Assembly: GCF_014633365.1 (NCBI RefSeq)
Contig: NC_068347.1
Span: forward strand, 23,210,433 to 23,274,432
DNA from: Diospyros lotus
Taxonomy: Eukaryota > Streptophyta > Magnoliopsida > Ericales > Ebenaceae
Length of the DNA stretch: 64,000 nt
Reading direction: 5' to 3'
The notes under the pieces are model-generated. The model saw only the letters and a list, made by a program, of their open reading frames with translations. It made no database searches and was not told the DNA's origin. A program made the position numbers and the translations under genes. This document shows positions 55,331 to 64,000 of the stretch, one piece after another. Positions within the stretch are counted from its first letter, which is position 1, and the number at the start of each line of letters is the position of its first letter.

Positions 55331-56850
55331 TGTTAGAACGAGGGGTGCATGGCACATACCAAGAATGAGGGTGAATTGGTTATTTTAAAAACTTAATATA
55401 ACTTGAAATCCTTTTAATGGAAAATAAAAATTCAATGCAAGTGAGGATTGGATAGATGCTTAACAATAAAGAGAATTTAAAGAACACAAGCACACAAGAA
55501 CATCAAGATATATAGTGGTTTGGCTTAACCCAAGCCTAATCCACTATCTTAGCTCCTCACTAAGGATTTTTCAAATAATTCACAAAAATTCCCTACTTAA
55601 ACCAAGTAGGTCATCTAGTCCATGACTAGGAAAATTACAAAACCTTCCACACAAATGTGTCATTTAGCTACATAAGATAGAAAATACAAGAAATATAATA
55701 AAGAGATAATCTAAGAGATAAATCTCTTAGTCACAAGATATCTCAAAATACGAAACAAGGCTTGAATGAATAAAAATTTAGATCAAAACCATGAAAAGAG
55801 AAACATAAAGCACAGTCACAATAAATACAAATGAATATAAATGTAAGCTCAAATCAATTTATTTTCCATTGATCAGCCTTCTCAAGACATCCTTGATTTA
55901 TATTTATAAGCATTTCAATAGTCTTACCCAAAACTAACTGTTTTGTGACTGTTGGAGAATGAAAAACTAGTCATTATGGCTTTCTGCGAAAAGAGTTAGT
56001 CGACAAAAGACAATAGATAATCGATAGATTCATAAATAAAACAAGACATAGTTGACAAAAGAGATGTGATAATCGACAGAACAAAAATATGAAGAAAACT
56101 TATATCATACACACACATAGTCAATAGAATAATTTTCATAATCGATAGAACGATGAGGATAGTCGACAGATCAAAAAATATAGTCGACTATTCGAGGCAT
56201 AGTCGACAGATGCAAGACACATAGTCAACTATTCACTTTAGAAAAACTTAACACTATATTGTTCTTTAATTTATATTTTACCTTCCATTTACTTTAATAC
56301 ATAAATATAAATAAGAAAGTACCTCATATTTGGATTCAATAAAAATATCCAAAAAATCAAAATCCATAACCATAAGAAAATAGAATTTTGGTTTTAGTAC
56401 AAATTCGGGATTTAGCAAATTTACCAAGTCCAAAATACATATTTTCTATTTCATGAAAAATTCATTAAAAATCATTTTATCACCAATGGATATTAGATAT
56501 CAAAATATCGGGAGATAGTTTTTCAAAATGAACACACTTTCAAAAACATGTTCTAGTTGGTCTTTTGCCTTAGAATTATTTTGACCAACGACTTCAAGGC
56601 TAATTTTAAAAAACACCTTAGGAGATTATTTTAAATCTTTAATACTTGTTTTTGCAAATCTCCATATGTATAAAAATGAAATTAATTTGATTTTCATTTG
56701 AACAAAATAGAACTTGATGTTGAAATTGATATATGTTAAAAACCGTAGCCTTGACTCATGACTTAGGGATTAAGCCAATATATGTTTTTTATCATCAAAA
56801 CTAATATATAAAAATCAAGCAACACTTTATATCCCTTGATATCTCATTTC
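55331..56850. repeat. LTR-like repeat unit, copy 2
   Basis: Starts TGTTAGAACGAGG, then GAGGGTGAATTGG, CAAGCCTAATCCACTAT and CTCCTCACTAAGG blocks parallel copy 1. Then GTCGACAGA-type words at 55990-56235 and the TTTTTATCATCAAAACTA tail. Diverged tandem partner of 53800-55300. Confidence 0.5.
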
Positions 56851-56936
56851 ATGAAGGTTGACCATTTTTTCCTTCTCCCAATCTTCATCTTCAAGAAGAG
56901 CACTATTTCACTTCAGAATATGAAGTTTTTATCCTT

Positions 56937-57092
56937 CCTTTGCCTGCAGCAACTAACCATGATCAACCCTTGTAGCCTTTGCCTATAGCAACTGGCCATG
57001 ATCAACCTTTGTAGCCTTTGTTTGTAGCAACTGACCATGATTAGGCCTTGTAGCCTTTACCTATAACAACTGACAATTACCAGTCCTTACTA
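56937..57092. repeat. 39-bp tandem repeat, four copies
   Basis: Units start CCTTTGCCTGCAGCAACT and equivalents at 56937, 56976, 57015 and 57054, the last more diverged. 39 is a multiple of three, but one frame has regular stops. Confidence 0.8.
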
Positions 57093-57575
57093 CAACAACT
57101 ACTCAAAACCAACATTTACCTTTTCTCAGAATCACTTATCATTACCAGTTTACAGCCAATAACGACCACTCTTTAGTTAATAACCATTTTGTGACCAACA
57201 ATCAGTCTCTCCCTATGCCAGCCTCACCATTGAAACTTCTAAACAAGCAAGAGACAATGAAGCATAAGGAACATACATTTATATACTTAAAAAGACCATA
57301 GCCTAAGTTAGACCAAAAGCTACTCCCCATTTCCAACCCGAAGTCAGGTAATGAAATTTTTAAACTTGGTTATACTAATTTTCAAAATTCTATTGATTTT
57401 TAGTGGCCTATTGCATTAAGGACGGATACCCATAAGTATACTCAACACATTATTTCTCAATTTCTTTCATCTCACCATTTATCTTTAGAGCATTCAACCA
57501 TTATTTCAAATCTTAACTCTATAACTACCCCACTTATAAAGTATTAAAAGATAAGAACTGGACTCTTGCTATGAG
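57093..57575 (+). pseudogene. Copia E integrase-RT linker
   Basis: WPIALRTDTHKYTQHIISQFLS and following text match the copia linker; the frame continues to KNWTLAM at the insertion point of the solo LTR. Stops are frequent. Confidence 0.68.
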
Positions 57576-59433
57576 TGTTAGTGTATGCCCTACAGCTTAA
57601 GAGTTAAGTTGTACTTGATATATTAAGATGCGATATATTTGTTGATAATATATCTAGATATTTCATATTCATGTTATTTGTTGGTAAGATTCGTCTTTTG
57701 TATTTATTCGTCAATTACTTAAATGCAAGATACATAAAGACAAAGTCCCTAGGTATACTCTGTGTATAAAGGAATTGAGGTGTGACTTCAATTGTAAGTC
57801 CCTTGATACACTTAAAAGTATAACCTTAAACATGTCCCTGATAAAAATGTCATTGAGATAAGACATCGATGACACAAAGAGACCAGTGTGTACTAAGTCG
57901 TCACCTTAGGAAGGTGGAAGTTGATCTTACAAATTGTTGGCATTGGATGTCTAAGGTAGTACATGGGTGCTTGTTGGTGAGTACAAGTTCACTGGACAAT
58001 GACTTGATTGAAATGATTCCTTATAGATCTTGCAAGAGTGTCTAAGTAAATCTTTAGTAGCGATTGTCCAAGTGATGTTTTGACTTGAGGTCGCCATTGT
58101 GTTTTGCATGTGGATTCGAATACTTTAACACTGTTAAAGAAGCATCTCAATAAGAGGTGTGAGTACTGTAGTGATTGGGTATACCAAGAATCATGTGAAG
58201 GTTGTGTGTGAGCCAATATAGGATCCATCGACCCCTAATTTAGGGAGATATGTCTCATGACCCTTTGAGAAAATATAGCTTGTAAATCTATAGCCATAGC
58301 AAGATAGAGATCATATGAAATTATATTTTTTGAAAATCAAATAAATATTATAATCAGACACTGAATGGGGCACAATCCATGTCCCCACTTGATTGAGACA
58401 CTTTAAAACGATAAAGGGATTGAATTGCAAGAGAAAACCATCATTGAAAGGCAATGATCGTAAATTAATCCTTCTACTAATTGGAGGCAATGATAGGTTG
58501 CTAGACTCCACTCATGGTCCATAGCTTTATTCGATAAAGTCATGGTTAACATATGTAGAAGCCTAATGGGTCATATGCAATATGGGTTTGCAATTACAAG
58601 GTAATGGCGAGCTTGATTAGGATTGTGGAATCCTAACGTGGAGCTAGAGTTATTAAATATTAATAATTAATATTTTATAACTTATAATAAATAAGTCTCT
58701 TAATTAAGTTTGTCATAATTCACCTGAAAACTTAGTTGGAATAGGCTACCCAAATTAAGGGTTTGGGTCTTGGTGGATTGTTACTTGATTAATCTATGGG
58801 CCTATTTATAAAACTAACCTAAGGACAATAGGTGGGTTAAGGAGCTTAATGGGTTGTTTTAAAGTATTTAAAATTAAGGCCAAATGGGTTGTTTTAAAGT
58901 GTTTAAAACTAAAGCTATTGGGTTGTTTTAAAGTGTTTAAAACTAAGGCCCAATGGGTTGTTTTAAAATATTTAAAACTAAAGCCCAAGATGAAAAATAA
59001 AAGGAAATCCCAATTCCATGTTTTAAAAGGTTTAAAACATGGGCTTAAAATATGTCCCAAACCTCAATTAGGGTTTGTGACTAGGGGTTATAAATAGCCA
59101 CTATGTGGTTCCTTTGGTCTTTCTAAGCCTCTCTTAGCTTTTCATGCCATTTGACGTGTATGCAAGAAAGCTCTCATGCCACCCTCTTTGAGCTAGCATT
59201 CTTCAGTCCTTAGGGAAGCCGCCCCTTTCTAGGTTCTTGGATTGCAAGCTTGCGAGGATACCATTAGAAGCCAAGCAATTGAACGGCTCTGGATCACCAT
59301 TTTCCGTGATTGGATCTACATGTAAAAAGGTAATCCTATGCCTTTCATCCATAATCTATTCCCTTTTGAGAGATCTTAAAGGTGTTTACGGTTAATTTTT
59401 TTTTCACTGCATAATGATCCGTAAATTCCTTCA
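57576..59433 (+). mobile_element. Solo LTR (family I, copy 2) inserted in copia E
   Basis: 1858 bp beginning TGTTAGTGTATGCCC and ending CCTTCA, with perfect target duplication ATGAG (57571-57575 and 59434-59438). TATAAATAG near 59088 is in the same relative place as in copy 1 (2674-4500, opposite strand). A 34-35-bp unit (TGGGTTGTTTTAAAG...) is repeated four times at 58850-58988, more than in copy 1. Confidence 0.9.
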
Positions 59434-59438
59434 ATGAG

Positions 59439-59890
59439 GTATAAAATGAATGCCCTAGAAAAAAATAAGACTTGTGAGGTGGTTGATCAACCAAAAGAAA
59501 AAAAAGATAGTAGATTGTAAATGGGTTTATACACTCAAATACAAAATTGATGGGCCGTTGAAAATGTATAAAGCTCACTTAGTTGCAAAAGGTTATACAA
59601 AAATATATGGAATCGATTATCAAGAACTTTTACACCTATGGCTAAAATGAATATTGTTAGAATCATATTATCTCTTGCAGCTTGCTTTGAATGGGATCTA
59701 CAACAGTTTGATGTTAAAAATGTCTTCCTGCATGGAGATTTAAAAGAAGAGATCTTCATGGAATTATCACCAAGTTTTGAGAATAAATTTTGACTAAACA
59801 AAGTGTGCAAGCTGAGGAAAGCTCTCTATAGACTAAAATAATCCCTTAGAGCATGGTTTGATAATTTTACTAAAGCTATGCTAAGGATGG
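59439..59890 (+). pseudogene. Copia E reverse transcriptase, N-terminal half
   Basis: Reads ALEKNKTCEVVDQPKEK, CKWVYTLKYKIDG, VAKGYTKIYGIDYQE, then after a frameshift SLAACFEWDLQQFDVKN and VCKLRKALYRLK with a stop where copia has Gln. It ends at the LTR insertion at 59891. Confidence 0.82.
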
Positions 59891-62800
59891 TGTAACACCC
59901 TGTGTTGTTGGTGTGAAGAGATTGAGAAAGGAAGTGAGAAATTTTCACAAATGCCCTTGAGATGGTGATGGATCTTTGAAAATATTGACACTCTATGAGA
60001 GGGGCATTTTGATAATTTGGATAGTGAAGTCCAATAAAGGGTAATTTGATAAATTGAAAAAAATTCCTAGGTGGAATTAAGTATGGAAGTGAATTAATTT
60101 CTCTTTTTTGTATTTATGTGGAGATAAATGGGATTAATAAATCACAAGGGGCATTTTAGTAATTTGGAGTGAAATTCCATAAAGGAATTAAATTATGAAA
60201 AATGGAAAAAAATAAAGAATATTCAATTATGAGAGAAAATAATTGATTTTCCCTAAATTGGTGAATAAATGTGGTGGAAACACATGGATGGTTGAGATGA
60301 AAACTTGGAAGCCAGGGTTAGTATCTAAAGATGACACTTGGCAAAGTCTTATTCAAGTAAAATAGTGGGATTAAATAAATTCAAATGTTAATGGGAATTA
60401 GTCATTTATGTAATGATGGTGTTGAATTAAAAGAAAATCCAAATAAAATGGAAAATTGTCTCTCATTAATGTTTTGAAAGTGTGGGATTTATTTAAAAGA
60501 AAAAGAAAGAAATTGTGTCTTTCATTCTTGATGGGTGAAAATTGTCTCAATTTATTAAATGGTGAAAAATAAATAAATCTAATGGATGAGATTTATTCTT
60601 AGAAAAAGAATTGATCCAAGGGCCACCATTAAGTCTTGGAAGTTGGTATGGATTGGCAAATGGGTGGAGATATTTATAAAGAGAGATGAGATGGATGGTG
60701 AAGATATATTCTCCAAAATAAATCCATGGTGGAGATTTAATCTTGGATAGGCACCATAGCCGGCCCAACAGAGTTGGGGGCCTTAGGCGAAAAGGTTTGT
60801 TGAGGCCTTTCAGTATTAATTTTTTTTATAAAAAAATAAATAATACATTTTTTTACATAAATATTTCATCATTTTATTAAATAAAAAAAAGTTAAAATTC
60901 AATCAACTACAAAATATAATAATCTCTTAACAATAATAAATTTTCAACTAAAATATAATGTCTCAAAAAAAAAAAAAGCCAAACAACTTACAATAATAAA
61001 CAAAAAAAAAAAAACTATTTTTTTTGAAAGTCTAAGAAGATCAGTGCAAGCAAAAAATTATACAATTATGATTCTCTTATAGAGAGAAATAAAACATAAC
61101 ATTAAACTGATAGTATTAAAGGATAAAATTCATCAACAATAACTTTTCATTCTACAAATATGTGTTGGACTATGTTCATCTTTATATAAAATTAATTTTT
61201 CTTGTTTTTTGAGATGCAAAATTGTTGATTAAATTTCCATAATCAAGTTTATCTAATAAATCATGAGTTTTATGGGAAACACCACAACAATGGTTAAAAA
61301 ATGGAAAATGGTGAAGGAAGCTAAAAAAATTTAAAATGTTTTATATTTAATTTTTAATAAAATATTAATTATTAAAAATAAAATATATATATAAATTTTA
61401 CAAATTTCTAAAATCTGGGGCCTTCTAATTTGGGGGGCCTAATGCCATGGCATAAATGACTTCAAGGTAGGGTCGGCCCTGATAGGCACATGGATTGTGC
61501 TTTCTTTGAGTGGTTGAGATTAAGCATTGGTAAAGGCAAAGTGATCCAAGGGTTGAGATTTAAAGAGATTAAATGGCATGGATTGTGTTTGTTTGTGTGG
61601 ATGAGATTTGCTCTCTTAAAGTAAATCCAAAGGCCAAGATTTAGTCTTGAGTCTATTAGATATAAAAGGAAAATGGAAGAGATAAATTGAAAGAAGTCTT
61701 CCAATGTTAAGGTTTTCAAATGGGATAAGAAAAGGAAAGGAAGAAAATGAAGGTAGATTCTTCTTTAGTTTAGAAAATCCTTTTGTTTCTCCTGAATTGT
61801 GGCTTAGCTACCTTGTTTTTTTTTTTAAGGTTTCTTTGGGTAAGAAAGCTGGAGGTAAGGAGGTTCTTGGAAACCAAAGATTGTGGGAGCTTAAAGAAGT
61901 TTAAGGTAAAGGATAGCCCCATGGGATGGTGCCTTGCAAGTTGTAAGTATGTACTTAAACTTTTTGAATGTGTGCATTAGCATATTTTTCTTTGTGTTCA
62001 AGAACCTATGGTCATGAGGTTGTGTGGGGTGGGTAGATTAAAGCCTCAAACCAAGGTGGTTGTGATGATGTGGAAGCCCTTACCAATGTTTATGGTTCAT
62101 AAGGTTTTATCCTCGCCTTGTAGGTTGTTCTTATAGCAAGAGATTGGTCTTATAGCAAGAGGTTGGGAAAGTTACAAGCTTGAGGTTGGAAGCTTTGTGA
62201 AGTATTTTTGTGTAGTTAGTTGTGGCTTGTTAAAGTCTAAGCATGTGTTGTAATTTATTTTGTGGGTAATGGCTTGTTAAAGTTTAAGACCATGGTGTAT
62301 TTTATTTGGATATTTGTTATGTAAGCCTCATTTGTGAAATTAAAAGGATATTTTGGATGTAAGTTTGGTGTTTATTTTGGGTGTTGGAAAAAATGATTTT
62401 GTTGGAAATATGGGTGATTTTTTGAAAGCATTTATTTAATTTAATTTCTGAAAAATTTGGGTTGGGAAACCCAAGAGAGAGAGAAAAAAAAAAGTGAAGA
62501 AGGCCGCAACAGCAGCAACTGAGGCACACCAGGTGGCTCGCAGGGGGCCACAATGAGCAGCAAGCACGCGGCCAACGCATCGTAGGGCCGGGGCGCACTA
62601 GCAAGCCCCGTCGGCTTTTTTTTTTTTTAATTTTGAAAAAATGGGAATTTTGGGGGTATTTCTTAATTGATTTTGGGCCCGAAATAAATTTTTAAAATAA
62701 ATGGATTTTTCGGGCATTTTGGAGATAAATGTCGAATTTTTGGAAAGTGAAAATATTGAATTTTTCCTTGAATTTTGAGAAAATCAATGGGTTGTTTGGA

Positions 62801-63089
62801 ATTTTAAAATATATGAAGCCCGGTGGAATTCTTGGAAAAAAAAAGAATTAAAATAATAAAATGATGATTGGGCAAAATTTAATGAAAATTAATCAAACCA
62901 AGTGTGGTATGATTAAATCCCAAGTCTGCTAATTGATCTTGGGATTGAGGGAAGGGAATGATGAAACGTAGTTCCCATCTAGGGCATTTCGTGTAAAAAC
63001 ATATTTCGCCTTTCACAAATGGGCGGGCATGTGAGCAGTTCAGATGATTGTTCACGAGTGGCACCCGTAAGTAAAAGCGGGGCGTCACA
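59891..63089. mobile_element. Ty3/gypsy-type LTR inserted in copia E
   Basis: 3199 bp beginning TGTAACACCCTGTG and ending GGGGCGTCACA, with perfect target duplication GATGG (59886-59890 and 63090-63094). These ends are typical of plant gypsy LTRs. No gag-pol, primer site or polypurine tract is seen, so it is probably a solo LTR of about 2.46 kb once the nested hAT element (60755-61481) is removed. A poly-T and G-rich segment lies near 62540-62640. Confidence 0.82.
60755..61481. mobile_element. hAT-type non-autonomous DNA transposon
   Basis: 727 bp flanked by a perfect 8-bp duplication ATAGGCAC (60747-60754 and 61482-61489), the length typical of hAT elements. Imperfect terminal inverted repeats: CATAGCCGGCCC at the left and CAGGGCCGACCC as the inverse of the right (9 of 12 match). 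The interior is AT-rich and has no transposase. Nested within the gypsy-type LTR. Confidence 0.82.
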
Positions 63090-63094
63090 GATGG

Positions 63095-64000
63095 GGTATT
63101 AACAAAACTAAGGAGATCACACCTTCTTCATCAAACACTCAAAGAAATGTAAACTCATTATTCTCTTAGTTTATGTTGATCATAAAATTGTGACTAGACA
63201 TGATGATATTGAAAAAATGAAAATTGAAGATTCATCTAGTTGAAATATTTCATAGAGATTGAAATTGCCTACTCTAAACAAGGCATATTTATTTCTCAAA
63301 AAAAATATATTATTGATTTGCTCAAAGAAATAAGGAAGATAGGTGTCGAGTTTCTAATACACTAATTTAGCAAAATCACAAATTGAGAGGACAAGAAGAT
63401 GGAAGTGTTGTTGATAAAGGTATCAAAGACGGGTAGGAAAGTTAATTTATCTATCTCATGCTTGTTGCTTACTCAATAGGGGTCGTTAGCATATTTATGC
63501 AAGATCCTAGAGAAAACATATGCAAACTGTTCATAAAATCTTGTAGTATTTGAAAGCCATACTGGGGAGAGAAATTTTGATAAAAAAAAGAAGAAAATTA
63601 ATTATGGAAGCTTATACGGATGTTGATTATGTTAGATCATTGACAAATAGGAGATTTACTACATGTTATTATATATTTATTGGAAGAAACATTGTTTCAT
63701 GTATGAGCAAAAAAAAAAAAAAAAGTAGTATCCAAATCTACTGTTGAGGTAAAACTAAGAGCAATGGCTCATGAAATTTGTGAGTTATTGGGGTTGAGAA
63801 TCATTATCAATGATTTGAAATTAAAAGGAACATAATTTATGAGGTTATATCATGACAACAATAAGCATAACACACAATCTAGTATAACATGATCGAACTA
63901 AACATATAGAGATTGATCGGCATTTCATCAAAGAGAAATTAGACAACGAGCTCATCACCATACCATATGTCTCTTCAAATAATCAGTGGGTAGATGTCTT
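63095..64000 (+). pseudogene. Copia E RT C-terminus and RNase H
   Basis: After the insertion the plus strand reads HTFFIKHS, LVYVDHKIVT in which the catalytic YVDD is YVDH, then VGKLIYLSHA and RNase H MEAYTDVDYVRS, SCMSKKK, and HIEIDRHFIKEKLDN at the window end. A run of 18 A lies at 63707-63724. Frameshifts are frequent. Confidence 0.8.

Larger units (their letters stand above)
57093..64000 (+). mobile_element. Copia relic E, split by two LTR insertions, continuing past the window
   Basis: Plus-strand copia reading: linker WPIALR near 57405, then RT from 59434, then RT C-terminus and RNase H from 63095. It is interrupted by solo LTR I copy 2 (57576-59433) and by a gypsy-type LTR (59891-63089, itself with a hAT element). 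Gag and integrase core are not found upstream, so the 5' part is lost. Many stops; an old copy. Confidence 0.8.

Noticed and set aside
58806..59097. Opposed frames rich in FKTTHWALVLNTLKQ and GCFKVFKIKAKW repeats
   Set aside because: Both are produced by the 34-35-bp minisatellite in the solo LTR.
62480..62640. GC-rich patch with a 95-codon minus frame (Cys-rich)
   Set aside because: It is inside the gypsy-type LTR, followed by poly-T; no domain is recognisable, so probably LTR leader.

Overview
This is nuclear DNA of a flowering plant, most likely a eudicot; I cannot name the species. It is AT-rich, has canonical spliceosomal introns, and is full of Ty1/copia, Ty3/gypsy, RTE-type LINE and hAT relics of plant type. 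Only two host genes are convincing, and they converge on each other.

Host genes. (1) A plus-strand AT-hook protein gene: coding 9180-10415 in two exons, 382 aa. (2) A minus-strand Ataxin-2-like gene (N-terminal LSm/SM-ATX domain plus a PAM2 motif for binding poly(A)-binding protein). I assembled it from 13 exons, 50794 down to 12949. Together they give a 1,656-nt frame (551 aa) in which every splice phase fits. Its introns hold about 30 kb of transposable elements. Intron 5 alone is 19.1 kb, and intron 2 appears to use a GC-AG junction.

Layout. 1-6239: degenerate minus-strand copia element A, cut by the window edge and split by a 1.8-kb solo LTR (TSD TTATC). 6240-9151: AT-rich flank with an RTE LINE tail. 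9152-10415: AT-hook gene. 10416-12948: convergent intergenic region. 12949-50794: Ataxin-2-like gene. Its intron 9 carries a minus-strand RTE LINE (15735-16900) and a non-autonomous LTR retrotransposon (17407-20983, TSD TACTC) with an unrecognised repeat-bearing ORF. Its intron 5 carries full-length copia element B (24827-43402, TSD GAAAT). Five later insertions interrupt B: solo LTR J (25818-26143), solo LTR K (26576-26852), copia C (28739-34230), a gypsy deletion derivative D (34645-37296) and copia F (37464-42159). Four of the five have perfect 5-bp target duplications. Its intron 3 carries an RTE LINE split by a long LTR-like insertion that itself contains a probable solo LTR. 50795-53168: upstream flank. 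53169-53621: copia 3' end. 53800-56850: two diverged copies of a 1.5-kb LTR-like unit rich in GTCGACAGA-type motifs. 57093-64000: copia relic E on the plus strand. It is split by a second copy of the 1.8-kb solo LTR and by a 3.2-kb gypsy-type LTR, which itself contains a hAT element with an 8-bp target duplication.

How it fits together. The locus is an RNA-binding regulatory gene beside a putative chromatin gene. TE nesting has expanded the first gene's introns about 20-fold over its coding length, yet left its reading frame and splice sites intact. No CRISPR, tRNA or rRNA gene was seen. All element-encoded proteins look inactive except a few uninterrupted segments.
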